From the NCBI GenBank assembly GCA_963845485.1, contig CAWJSI010000014.1:186001-250000 (forward strand): a stretch of DNA of 64,000 nucleotides, read 5' to 3'. A program made the translations under genes and the position numbers. Shown piece by piece: positions 1-8,297 of this stretch; position 1 is the first letter of the stretch, and every line of letters begins with the position of its first letter. The notes below the pieces were generated by a model. It did no database searches and was not told the DNA's origin. It saw only the letters and a list, made by a program, of their open reading frames with translations. The stretch is from Bog-756 sp963845485 (GTDB lineage: Bacteria > Actinomycetota > Acidimicrobiia > Acidimicrobiales > RAAP-2).

Positions 1-126
1 GTGGCGGTGACCCTGTCCCGGTACGACGGGATGATCCACGGGTTCTACGGCCTCGACAGCCTCTTCTCTGCGTCGCGTCGAGCCACGGACGAGACGATCA
101 CAGCCCTGCAAAAGGCCCTGGTCTGA
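1..126 (+). CDS. alpha/beta hydrolase fold-3 esterase, C-terminal fragment
   Basis: The window opens inside a reading frame that stops with TGA at 124-126. The 41 visible residues contain YDGMIHGFYGL, the region around the catalytic histidine (GMIHGF) of the hormone-sensitive-lipase-like, acetyl-esterase alpha/beta hydrolases. The nucleophile and acid lie off the window, so substrate cannot be judged. The next gene starts 7 bases later, which suggests a shared transcript. Confidence 0.7.
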   Translation: MAVTLSRYDGMIHGFYGLDSLFSASRRATDETITALQKALV

Positions 127-133
127 CCGGCCT

Positions 134-616
134 GTGCGTTTTCGTGCCGAGCATTCCTTCCGTGCCGAGACAGGGGCGGTCCTCGGGGTGTTGTGCGATT
201 CGGAGTTCGCCCTCCAGCTGACGTTGCCGGATCTCGGTCAGCCCCAGTTGCTCGAGTCCACCGACGATGGGGTCCGCGCCTTGATCCGACTCCGGTACGA
301 GTTCGTCGGTCAACTGGACCCCATGGCCCAACGCCTGATCGGTGCGGGCCGCCTGGCCTGGGTCCAAACCACGAGGGTGGACCGGTCGGCCGGTGCGGGC
401 ACCCTGGACTTCACGGCCGAGCGGGACCCCCGGCGGCTCCACGGAAGCGCCCGGTTCACGGTAGAGCCGGTCGGTTCGGGTTCGGTCCGGCGCCTCGAGG
501 GCGAGCTGGTCGTGGCCGTTCCCGGCATCGGGCGTATGGCTGAGCGGAAGATCGTGCCCGGCCTCCTCCGTCGCCTGGACATCGAGGCGGCCGCGGTGGA
601 CGCCTCCCTGTCGTGA
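134..616 (+). CDS. DUF2505 family protein
   Basis: A 160-residue protein starting at GTG with MRFRAEHSF, close to the usual opening of actinobacterial DUF2505 proteins, which are thought to share the START/SRPBCC lipid-binding fold. The C-terminal part (GELVVAVPGIGRMAERKIVPGL) also fits that family. There is no signal peptide or membrane segment. Biochemical function is unknown. It lies 7 bases after the esterase tail and probably belongs to the same operon. Confidence 0.7.
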   Translation: MRFRAEHSFRAETGAVLGVLCDSEFALQLTLPDLGQPQLLESTDDGVRALIRLRYEFVGQLDPMAQRLIGAGRLAWVQTTRVDRSAGAGTLDFTAERDPRRLHGSARFTVEPVGSGSVRRLEGELVVAVPGIGRMAERKIVPGLLRRLDIEAAAVDASLS

Positions 617-755
617 AGGTGATGACGACGCGGCGCCATGGTCGGGCGAGCGTCATGGTCCCGGTTGAACGGCGGTGGGTCGGGCGGTACGTTGCTCGAC
701 GGGTGGGGGAGCGACCGGATGGACCGGTACGGGATCGCGCAGGGGGATGAGGGCG

Positions 756-2099
756 ATGGGATCTGTCCGGTTGTGGCCCGGGGATCGGGACGCACTGCGC
801 CGGCGCGGTCGACGCGCCTGGCGAGTGTCGCTGTGCTCGGTCTTGGCAATGGCCGCAGGAGTGGTCCCGGCGACCGGGGTGGCGGGCGCTGACTCGGGCT
901 CCGCGCCGGCCGCACCCGGTGTGACTCCCACCCAGGTCGACGTCGGGGCCATCGCCACCCGGACCGGTGTCGGGGCCGGCGACTTCGCGGCGTTCGTCCC
1001 CGGCCTCGAGGCCTACTTCGACATGGTCAACGCCCAAGGTGGCATCAACGGACGGAAGCTGGTGCTGACGGCCAACCTCGACGACGGCGGGAGCCCCACC
1101 CAGTTCACCCAGGAGGCCCACACCCTCCTCCAACAGGACCATGTGTTCGCCGCCTTCATCTCGACCTACTGGTTCACCCCGGGCCTCTTCGCCGAGACGG
1201 ACACACCGACCTACGGCTACAACGTGAGCGACAACTGGGCGGGACCGGCGAACTTCTTCGCCGCCGGTGGATCCATCCAGGACTACCACGCACTGGCGGC
1301 ACCGGTGGCGTACCTGGTGAAGCGGACCCACGCCACGTCGGTGGCCCTGGTGAGTTACGGACCGGGAATCCCCGGCTCGTATCCGGCGTGTCGCACCACG
1401 GCTCAGGACCTCACCAAAGGAGGTATCCACGTGAGCTACACCGGGCTCGATGCCTCGTTGGGCGGGGACTACACCGCCGTGGTCCAGCAGATCGCCCAGA
1501 GCCACGCGGACTTCGTCCTCACCTGCATGCAGGACTCCGACGACGTCACGCTGGCCCGTGCCATCCAGCAGTACGGGCTGAAGGTGCACCAGCTGTGGCT
1601 CAACGGCTACAACCAGGACCTGCTCAACAGCTACCAGAGCCTCATGGGAGGCGTCTACGTGGACGCCAACGGATTCGTTCCCTTCACGGCCAACTCGAAC
1701 TTCCCCGGCCACTACCCCGGCATGCAGCAGTACCTGGCGGCCATGAAGAAGTACGAGCCATCCGAGGTCACCTCGCAGTTGGCCATGCAGGGCTGGCAGT
1801 CGGCGGCCCTGCTGGCGGCAGGGATCAAGGCCGCAGGAAGGAACCTCACCCAGAAGAATCTCATTGCCCAGACCAACCACATCACCGACTTCACGGCGGG
1901 CGGGACCACGGCCGTGGTCAACTGGACCAAGGCCCATACGACCCAGTCCTTCCCCATCTGCCCGTCGTTCATCCAAGTGCAGGGAAAGACGTTCGTCCCG
2001 GTGGTGGCGCACAAGAACCAGGTGTTCATCTGCTTCGACAAGTCGGTGAACCTGAAGGACCCGGTCCCGGTGGCCCCGCCGGCGGGCACGCCGGGCTAA
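756..2099 (+). CDS. ABC transporter substrate-binding protein, branched-chain amino acid type (orphan)
   Basis: A 447-residue secreted binding protein of the Peripla_BP_6 (LivK/LivJ) class. A basic N-terminus, hydrophobic stretch and ATGVAGADS form a signal peptide. The mature protein has family marks such as VNAQGGINGRKLVL and GDYTAVVQQI. I chose ATG 756, preceded by a G-rich ribosome site; ATG 747 is also possible, and an upstream extension to 675 is unlikely because it would put Gly/Thr-rich residues before the signal. No permease or ATPase adjoins it, so it may feed a shared importer such as the one at 8.3-13.1 kb. Ligand unknown. Confidence 0.85.
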   Translation: MGSVRLWPGDRDALRRRGRRAWRVSLCSVLAMAAGVVPATGVAGADSGSAPAAPGVTPTQVDVGAIATRTGVGAGDFAAFVPGLEAYFDMVNAQGGINGRKLVLTANLDDGGSPTQFTQEAHTLLQQDHVFAAFISTYWFTPGLFAETDTPTYGYNVSDNWAGPANFFAAGGSIQDYHALAAPVAYLVKRTHATSVALVSYGPGIPGSYPACRTTAQDLTKGGIHVSYTGLDASLGGDYTAVVQQIAQSHADFVLTCMQDSDDVTLARAIQQYGLKVHQLWLNGYNQDLLNSYQSLMGGVYVDANGFVPFTANSNFPGHYPGMQQYLAAMKKYEPSEVTSQLAMQGWQSAALLAAGIKAAGRNLTQKNLIAQTNHITDFTAGGTTAVVNWTKAHTTQSFPICPSFIQVQGKTFVPVVAHKNQVFICFDKSVNLKDPVPVAPPAGTPG

Positions 2100-2941
2100 C
2101 GCTGGGTCAGGTCACCGTAGAGCTCGGGCCGCCGGTCGCGGAAGAGACCCCAGCCGGCCCGGTCGGCCCTGGCCTGGGCGAAGTCGAGCTCGGCGTAGAT
2201 GATCTCGGCCGTGTCCCGGCCTGCTTCGGCCAGTGGGCGGCCACGGTGGTCGACGATGAAGGACGACCCGTAGAAGGTGATCTCGTCCTCGGCCCCGATC
2301 CGGTTGGCCGCCACCACCGGCACGTGGTTGCACACGGCGTGGCCGTCCATGGCCCTTCGCCACATGTCGGACGTGTCGTTGCCGGCCTGGCTCCCGACCT
2401 CGCTGCCGATGGCGGTGGGGTAGAGCAGGAGATCCGCTCCCTGTAAGGCCATGGCTCGGGCCGCCTCGGGGAACCATTGGTCCCAACAGATCCCGACCCC
2501 GATCCGGCCGTGCCGGGTCTCCCAGGTGCGGAACCCGGTGTTCCCCGGCGTGAAGTAGAACTTCTCCTCGTATCCTGGCCCGTCGGGTATGTGGGCCTTG
2601 CGGTAGACGCCGAGCACGCTCCCGTCTTCCACCACGGCCACCGAGTTGAAGTAGGCCGGAGCTGCATCTTCGAAGAAGGACACCGGGACGACCGCCCCGG
2701 TGCCGGCCGTCACCTTCTGGACGGCCGCCACCGCCGGACTGTCGTCAAGTGTGGTGGCCCACGAGAAGTACTCCTGGCGCTCGAACTGGCAGAAGTAGCG
2801 ACTCTCGAACAGTTCGGAGGGAAGGACGATCCCGGCTCCGGCGGCAATGGCCTCGGCCACTGCAGCCACCGTGGCGTCGCGGTTCTCACCGCGATCCTCG
2901 CCGAACCCCCGTTGGATGGCCGCCACCACGGTCGGGCTCAC
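2096..2941 (-). CDS. aguB: N-carbamoylputrescine amidase (carbon-nitrogen hydrolase)
   Basis: A 281-residue nitrilase-superfamily enzyme predicted to hydrolyse N-carbamoylputrescine to putrescine, CO2 and ammonia in the cytoplasm. The catalytic triad is visible: Glu43 in PSELFE, Lys115 in YRKAHIPDGPGYEEKFYF and Cys152 in GICWDQWFPE. KAHIPDGPGYEEKFYF is typical of the AguB subgroup. GTG 2941 was chosen because GGAAGG stands just upstream; the open frame continues to 3013 but that extension lacks family similarity. It is divergent from aguA across 137 bases, which supports the pathway call. Confidence 0.9.
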   Translation of the reverse strand: MSPTVVAAIQRGFGEDRGENRDATVAAVAEAIAAGAGIVLPSELFESRYFCQFERQEYFSWATTLDDSPAVAAVQKVTAGTGAVVPVSFFEDAAPAYFNSVAVVEDGSVLGVYRKAHIPDGPGYEEKFYFTPGNTGFRTWETRHGRIGVGICWDQWFPEAARAMALQGADLLLYPTAIGSEVGSQAGNDTSDMWRRAMDGHAVCNHVPVVAANRIGAEDEITFYGSSFIVDHRGRPLAEAGRDTAEIIYAELDFAQARADRAGWGLFRDRRPELYGDLTQR

Positions 2942-3078
2942 GGCCCACCTTCCGCCGCGGTGCACGCCTCGGGGAACCGGCGATCCGGTGTGGTGGCACC
3001 TCATCGAGAGCAAGACTACCGGTCGGCCCTGACAGTAGGATTGTCGCGCCCACCCGACCTCGAGCCAGGAGATACCCC

Positions 3079-4188
3079 TTGCCCGCCCGCTCCCTCGAGA
3101 CCGTCCCTCGGGACGATGGCTTCCACATGCCGGCGGAGTGGGAGCGTCAGGAGCGTTGCTACCTGGTGTGGCCGGAGCGGACGGACAACTGGCGGTTGGG
3201 CGCCAAACCGGCCCAGTCCGCCTACGTCAACGTGGCCGAGGCCGTGGGCCGGTCCGAGCCGGTCACCGTGCTGGCCTCGTCCCGCCAGTGGGAACACGCC
3301 CGCGCTTCGTGTTCCGATGCGGTGTCGGTGGTCGAGATGACCACTGACGACGCCTGGGTCAGGGACACCGGCCCGACGTTCGTGGTCAACCGGTCGGTCG
3401 CTGAGCGACGCGGGGTCGACTGGATATTCAACGCCTGGGGCGGACTGAGCGGTGGGCTGTACTTCCCGTGGGCCGACGACGACCTCGTGGCGGCCAAGGT
3501 GTGCGAGCTCGAGGGCATCCCCCGGTACCGGGCCCCCTTCGTTCTCGAAGGAGGCTCGATCCATGTCGACGGTGAGGGCACCTGCATCACCACCGAGGAG
3601 TGTCTGCTCAATCCCAACCGCAATCCGGATCTCGGGCGCCAGGAGATCGAGTCACTCCTCATGGCCTATCTCGGCGTAGAACAGGTGATCTGGATCCCGA
3701 GGGGCGTCTTCGGTGACGAGACCGATGGCCACGTGGACAACTTGGCCTGTTTCAGCCGCCCCGGTCGGGTCCTGTTGACGTGGACCGAGGAGGCGGACGA
3801 TCCGCAGGCCGAGATCTCCCGTGAGGCGAGAGCGGTCCTCGAGTCAGCCACCGACGCCCGTGGGCGCTCCTTGGAGGTCGGTCTGCTTCCCGCTCCCGGC
3901 CCACTGTCCGTGACGAGGGCCGAGGCCTCGTCGATCGACCGCAGCGAGTACGCCCGGCCGCGCTCGGCGGGCGACCGAATGGCCGGTTCCTACGTGAACT
4001 TCCTGATCACCAACGAGTCGGTGATCCATCCGCGGCTGGACGAGCGACATGACGACGAGGTCGGCGAGCTGCTGGCCGCCGAGTTCCCCGGCCGTCGGGT
4101 CGAGGGGGTGGCTGGCCGGGAGATCCTGCTGGGCGGCGGAAACATCCACTGCATTACCCAGCAGGTGCCGAGCGTCCAAGGCGCTTAG
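3079..4188 (+). CDS. aguA: agmatine deiminase
   Basis: A 369-residue member of the peptidyl-arginine-deiminase-like family that converts agmatine to N-carbamoylputrescine and ammonia. Family segments in order are MPAEWERQERCYLVWP near the start, DDAWVRDTGPTFV, FNAWGG, VLEGGSIHVDGEGT, DGHVDNLACF and the terminal GGGNIHCITQQ, whose Cys358 is the expected nucleophile. Length matches AguA. The TTG start at 3079 follows AGGAGA by about 7 bases and gives the normal N-terminus; the open frame running back to 2749 is a shadow over aguB. With aguB it forms a two-step agmatine-to-putrescine route. Confidence 0.92.
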   Translation: MPARSLETVPRDDGFHMPAEWERQERCYLVWPERTDNWRLGAKPAQSAYVNVAEAVGRSEPVTVLASSRQWEHARASCSDAVSVVEMTTDDAWVRDTGPTFVVNRSVAERRGVDWIFNAWGGLSGGLYFPWADDDLVAAKVCELEGIPRYRAPFVLEGGSIHVDGEGTCITTEECLLNPNRNPDLGRQEIESLLMAYLGVEQVIWIPRGVFGDETDGHVDNLACFSRPGRVLLTWTEEADDPQAEISREARAVLESATDARGRSLEVGLLPAPGPLSVTRAEASSIDRSEYARPRSAGDRMAGSYVNFLITNESVIHPRLDERHDDEVGELLAAEFPGRRVEGVAGREILLGGGNIHCITQQVPSVQGA

Positions 4189-4202
4189 CGCCGTCCGAAG
4201 GG

Positions 4203-4808
4203 CTACTTGCGGCGGGCCTGGATCGCCGGTACTGCGAGTGGTGCCGCGGCCACCACGGCTGCGATCAGTCCGAGGAAGGCCCCGAACCCCCAGCCGATTC
4301 CGGAGAACCCGATTCCACCGGGCTTGAGGAGGAAGGCCAGGATGCAGAGCACCACATTGAACCCGGTGGCGATGAGCAGGAGCTGTGAGTCCGAGATGGA
4401 CAGGTTGAAGGGCATCTCCTCCAGCCCGGCCCGCAGCACGATGAAGGCCATCACGGCCAGGCAGACCAGCAGCACCAGGTACATCCACCCGTGGTACAGA
4501 CCGTCGGCCGACACCGAGCCGAGCCCGAAGTTGTAGGTGTACCAGGGCAGGAACAGAGAGATGAACAGCACGAGGGTGGCGATGCCGGTGATCCGTTCGG
4601 CCCGGGCCAGGCGGGCCACGTCGAGGGAGAAGGCGGGGCGGTTCCCACCGGGGGAGGCCGGGCCGGGAGATCCGGGCGGCATTCCCGCACCGGGCGGGGG
4701 AAGCGGAGCACCCGCTGCGGGCGGTCGATAGTCGGGGTGTTGTTCTGCCGGGTACCACTTGCCGTCGGATGCCTGCCACCAACCGGGACCACCGGACGTT
4801 TCGCTCAT
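4203..4808 (-). CDS. DUF2510-containing small membrane protein
   Basis: A 201-residue protein. Residues 8-27 (GWWQASDGKWYPAEQHPDY) form a DUF2510 motif, a short Trp-rich module found at the cytoplasmic N-termini of actinobacterial membrane proteins. A Pro/Gly-rich linker follows (about 28-58), then four hydrophobic helices (roughly 74-92, 105-125, 140-160, 170-192). A GGGGAGAG ribosome site precedes the ATG. It is convergent with aguA, their stops 14 bases apart. Function unknown. Confidence 0.75.
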   Translation of the reverse strand: MSETSGGPGWWQASDGKWYPAEQHPDYRPPAAGAPLPPPGAGMPPGSPGPASPGGNRPAFSLDVARLARAERITGIATLVLFISLFLPWYTYNFGLGSVSADGLYHGWMYLVLLVCLAVMAFIVLRAGLEEMPFNLSISDSQLLLIATGFNVVLCILAFLLKPGGIGFSGIGWGFGAFLGLIAAVVAAAPLAVPAIQARRK

Positions 4809-4989
4809 GGTCTCTCCCCGCTCGATTCGGCAGAAATATACCAGGTGGAGCCCCGTGGTCTGGGCTCTGTGAACGTCCCTGACCTCGGACTGGGCTCACC
4901 GCTAGCGTCGGGTCATCGAGCGGCGGCCCGGCCATCGTTGCGTGGCACCGTCCGCGGCGGCCCGGGAAACCAGATCACGGAGGCACACC

Positions 4990-6084
4990 ATGCGAGCAGC
5001 TGTGCTCACCGAGGGGCAGCGTCCCCTCGAGCTCACCGACGACGTCGACGTACGCGAACCGCTGGCCGGCCAGGTGCTGGTCAAGGTGACGTGCTGTGGC
5101 ATCTGCCACTCTGACCTCACCATCATCGAAGAGGCCTACGGTCCGTTTCCCATCGTGCTCGGACACGAGGCGGCGGGCGTGGTCGAGGCCGTGGGACCCG
5201 GGGTGATCGACCTGGCCGCGGGCGACCACGTGGTGCTGGTGGCCATCCCACCGTGCGGGCGCTGCTACTGGTGCGTGCGGGGCAAGACGACGGTGTGCGA
5301 GAAGGCCATGTCCTTCATGGCCGGCACCCTGCCCGACGGGACGACTGCTCTCTCCCGTCACGGCGAAGCCGTCTATCGGGGACTCGGTGTGGGCGGCTTC
5401 GCCGAGTTCGTCCTCACCACCGAATCGGGTGTCGTGCGCATCGATCCGGACGTGCCGCTCGATGTGGCCGCTGTCATCGGGTGTGCGGTCCTGACCGGGG
5501 TGGGCGCGGTACTCAACACGGCCGCGGTGGAAGAAGGGGCGACCGTTCTCGTGATGGGGTTGGGTGGTGTCGGTATCTCGGTGGTCCAAGGGGCCCGTAT
5601 CGCCGGCGCGTCGCGCATCATCGCCTCGGACCCGTTGGCGCAGCGGCGCCAGTCCGCGCTGTCCTTTGGCGCCACCGATGTCTTTGATCCCACCGACGGG
5701 GACCTCGTGGCCTTCTGCCAGGAGCTGACCGGGGTGGGCGTCGACTATGCCTTCGACGCAGCCGGTAGTGCCCGGCTGCTCGAGGCCGGGTTCATGGCGA
5801 CGTGCTCCGGGGGCACCACGGTCTCGGTGGGGGCACCCGACGCCACCGAAGTACTGGAGAACCTCCCGGCCATCATGTTCGCCCTCACCGAGAAGCGTCT
5901 GGTGGGCTGTCTGTACGGCGGTGGGAACCCCCACTGGCAGATCCCCCGGCTCGTCAGCCTGTGGCAGCGGGGTCTCCTCGATCTCGAGGGCATGATCTCG
6001 GCCCGTCGACCCCTCGAGGAGGTCAACGAGGGCTTCGACGATCTGCGCCAGGGCCGGGGCCTGCGGACGATGCTCACGCTGTGA
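4990..6084 (+). CDS. zinc-dependent medium-chain alcohol dehydrogenase
   Basis: A 364-residue MDR oxidoreductase. Catalytic zinc ligands are Cys39-His40 (GICHSD) and the GHE motif (59-60); structural zinc ligands are Cys89, 92, 95 and 103 in the classical C-x2-C-x2-C-x7-C loop. The Rossmann motif GLGGVG at about 190 binds NAD(P). GGAGG lies 7 bases before ATG 4990, which rejects the longer frame from 4942. It resembles class-III/NDMA-type mycobacterial alcohol dehydrogenases, but the substrate cannot be read from sequence. No obvious operon partner. Confidence 0.88.
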   Translation: MRAAVLTEGQRPLELTDDVDVREPLAGQVLVKVTCCGICHSDLTIIEEAYGPFPIVLGHEAAGVVEAVGPGVIDLAAGDHVVLVAIPPCGRCYWCVRGKTTVCEKAMSFMAGTLPDGTTALSRHGEAVYRGLGVGGFAEFVLTTESGVVRIDPDVPLDVAAVIGCAVLTGVGAVLNTAAVEEGATVLVMGLGGVGISVVQGARIAGASRIIASDPLAQRRQSALSFGATDVFDPTDGDLVAFCQELTGVGVDYAFDAAGSARLLEAGFMATCSGGTTVSVGAPDATEVLENLPAIMFALTEKRLVGCLYGGGNPHWQIPRLVSLWQRGLLDLEGMISARRPLEEVNEGFDDLRQGRGLRTMLTL

Positions 6085-6108
6085 ACGGCTGATCTCCGAA
6101 CGGCCCCG

Positions 6109-7620
6109 TCAGGCCCGACACCTGGTTCCGAGGGCCGGGAGGGTGCGACTGACCAGGTAGCGGCTCACGGCTCGTTGCATGCATGGGTTCGACGAGCCGT
6201 TGAGCAGCCAGGTGTGCCCGTACCCGACGTAGGTGAGCAGCCGACCGCCGATGGTCGCCGTCAGTTGCCGTGCCGATGCATACGGGGTGTTGGGGTCGTA
6301 CGTGTTCCCGATGACGAGTGGCGAGGAGCCACCAGTCGGGCTCAGATGGGCGACCGGGCCACCTGAGCCCCGCCAGCCCGGACAGCCGATGAGGTTGTTG
6401 GACACGGCTTCGGCACCACCGAGCGGGTAGCGCCGGGCCAGCGAACGGGCCAGGGCTGCTGTGGCGCCACCACTCGGATGGTGCACGGCATCGTTGCAGG
6501 TGATGGTCCACAGCGGGCCGACGAGGGAGCTCCCGTCAAGGTCGGTCTCGAGGCCCAGAGCCACCGAGCGCAGCGGAGCGCCGTCACCGGCAGCCGCGGC
6601 GACCAGAGCTCCGAAGTAACCGGGCGTGAGGCTCGGCACGGAGAGGTACAACAACGAGGCGGTCGACAGGTCCCCGGCGGTCACCGGTACGGTGTCTCCG
6701 CCCCCGGGCGCGGGAAGCGGGGACGTGGCCAGGCGCTGCTCGAGGTCCCGGTAGAAGGTGACCGGGTCTGAACCGAGGGGGCAGCCCGGAGCGTCGGTGC
6801 AGGCGTTCAGCTCGTAGATCAGGGCGCGCTCGATGGCTGGTGCCTCGAGGGTGGCGTCGGTGGCGAGGCTGAGGTTGGCGTCGACTGCCCCGTCGAGCAC
6901 CATCGACCGCACGTGGCCCGGGAACAGCTGTCGGTACACCGATCCGAGGACGGTCCCGTAGGACTGTCCGTAGAAGTTGATCATCCCGACATGGAGGGCC
7001 ACCCTGACGCGGTCCATGTCCCGGGCCGAGGTGGTCGTGGTCACGCTGGGGAACAGGGCGGGCCTTGTGGCGCGACACGACCGGTCCAGACCGGCGAACA
7101 CGCGGGTGGCAGAGGTGGTGCCGGCGACGGCACTCGAAGCCGAGGCGGGCGAGGGACCGCACAGCAGCGGAGCGCTCGACCCCGTACCCCGCTCATCGAA
7201 GCTCACCAGGGTGAACGAGTTGCTCACGGCCGGGGGGACCAGGGACGCCAACAGGGGAAGGATGAGGACCCCGCTCTCCCCCGGGCCACCGGGATTGAAG
7301 ATCAGGACACCTCGGCTGTGGGGTACGGGTCGTTCGATCACGGCCAGACGCACCGTGCCGCGGGAGGGATGCCGGTAGTCGAGTGGGACGCCGAGGGTCC
7401 CACACCGGTAGGCGGGCTGGTGCGAGCACGGCGCCCAGGCTATGCCGGCGGGTGCTCCGGCTACCGGTGCCGCGGCGGCATCGGCGGCGAACGGCGTCAC
7501 CGCCATTGCGCCGAGCACGACCACGACGACGACCACGACCACGAGGCGGACCGTAACTGGCACTGCGACCTCGCCACCGAGCGCCACGGAGCGGTCGGAC
7601 CTACGCGCACGCCCCAACAC
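6109..7620 (-). CDS. secreted TAP-like alpha/beta hydrolase (S33 peptidase family)
   Basis: A 503-residue exported hydrolase related to Streptomyces tripeptidyl aminopeptidases and mycobacterial CaeA/Hip1. Basic residues followed by nine consecutive valines and an AADAAAAP region form the signal or anchor. The oxyanion motif FNPGGPGESG (109-118), nucleophile Ser220 in GQSYG, acid in GNTYDPNTPY and histidine in YGHTWL are all present, and the C-terminus fits the TAP domain. An alternative GTG at 7563 has GAGG upstream and would still leave a signal peptide. Likely acts outside the membrane on peptides or lipids; substrate unknown. Confidence 0.85.
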   Translation of the reverse strand: MLGRARRSDRSVALGGEVAVPVTVRLVVVVVVVVVLGAMAVTPFAADAAAAPVAGAPAGIAWAPCSHQPAYRCGTLGVPLDYRHPSRGTVRLAVIERPVPHSRGVLIFNPGGPGESGVLILPLLASLVPPAVSNSFTLVSFDERGTGSSAPLLCGPSPASASSAVAGTTSATRVFAGLDRSCRATRPALFPSVTTTTSARDMDRVRVALHVGMINFYGQSYGTVLGSVYRQLFPGHVRSMVLDGAVDANLSLATDATLEAPAIERALIYELNACTDAPGCPLGSDPVTFYRDLEQRLATSPLPAPGGGDTVPVTAGDLSTASLLYLSVPSLTPGYFGALVAAAAGDGAPLRSVALGLETDLDGSSLVGPLWTITCNDAVHHPSGGATAALARSLARRYPLGGAEAVSNNLIGCPGWRGSGGPVAHLSPTGGSSPLVIGNTYDPNTPYASARQLTATIGGRLLTYVGYGHTWLLNGSSNPCMQRAVSRYLVSRTLPALGTRCRA

Positions 7621-7718
7621 GGCTCCCGACCCTAGTGAGTTTTTGTCATCGGGGATGGCCCGGGGCGCATCGGGGTAGAACGGTGTGTGGGGCCGCTTCG
7701 TGATCCGGAGGATTAGGC

Positions 7719-8126
7719 ATGACCGAACGATTCCCCTACGCCGTCGATCCCCGGTACCGGCCCCTGTTGGTGCCGTTCGGACTCCGACGATCCCGCGACG
7801 GCGTGGCCCTGGGGGAGGACGGCTCGGTGGTCGCCACGCTCGGCTTCTTCTCCCTCCGGACGACGCTCGCCAACATCACCGGCGCCCACATCACCCGTGG
7901 CTACCGATGGTGGACGGCGTTCGGCGTCCGCGCCTCGATGGCGGACGACGGGCTGACCTTTGGCACCAACCACCAGGCCGGCGTGTGCATCCACTTCGCC
8001 GAGAAGGTTCCCTCCCGGCTGAGCAAGAGCGGACACTCGGCCCTCACCGTCACGGTGGAGGATCTCGAAGGGCTGGAGGCCGCGCTCACTGCGGGGAAGG
8101 GGGTAGCCCCCACCCCACCCAGCTGA
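7719..8126 (+). CDS. conserved hypothetical protein
   Basis: A 135-residue soluble protein with an excellent ribosome site (GGAGGATTAGG) before ATG. It has no signal or membrane segment. The segments GSVVATLGFFSL, GYRWWTAFGVRAS and FGTNHQAGVCIHFAEKVP look like a compact conserved domain I have seen in actinobacterial hypothetical proteins, but I cannot name a family. It stands alone between a divergent hydrolase and the leader of the Liv operon. Confidence 0.7.
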   Translation: MTERFPYAVDPRYRPLLVPFGLRRSRDGVALGEDGSVVATLGFFSLRTTLANITGAHITRGYRWWTAFGVRASMADDGLTFGTNHQAGVCIHFAEKVPSRLSKSGHSALTVTVEDLEGLEAALTAGKGVAPTPPS

Positions 8127-8241
8127 GCTCGGGGTCCCGGCGTCCCCGCCGGCCAGCGACCATGGCGGAAGTCCACTGCGGGTTTTCCTCGCACGGCCGA
8201 CCAGCCTGTGATTTGATGGGCCCGGGGAAGCAGCACAACAC

Positions 8242-8280
8242 GCCCGCCGGGCATCCGGCGGGCCGCCCTTCACAAGGGCG
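8242..8280 (+). promoter_or_regulatory. two tandem stem-loops in the leader of the Liv-type operon
   Basis: GCCCGCCGG (8242-8250) pairs with CCGGCGGGC (8255-8263) around a GCAT loop. The next base starts CGCCCTT (8264-8270), pairing with AAGGGCG (8274-8280) around a CAC loop. The pair ends just before the ribosome site AAAGGGGG and the GTG at 8298. There is no T-run, so a simple terminator is unlikely; mRNA stabilisation or leader control is inferred. Confidence 0.5.
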
Positions 8281-8297
8281 AACAAAGGGGGAATCAC

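Noticed and set aside
456..2012. Minus-strand 518-codon open frame
   Set aside because: It is antisense to a well-supported binding protein gene. Its translation is Arg/His/Gly-rich with no family, as expected for shadow frames in GC-rich DNA.
7530..7560. Short GAC/CAC-type repeat, possible microsatellite
   Set aside because: It encodes the run of valines in the signal segment of the secreted hydrolase, so it is explained by coding.
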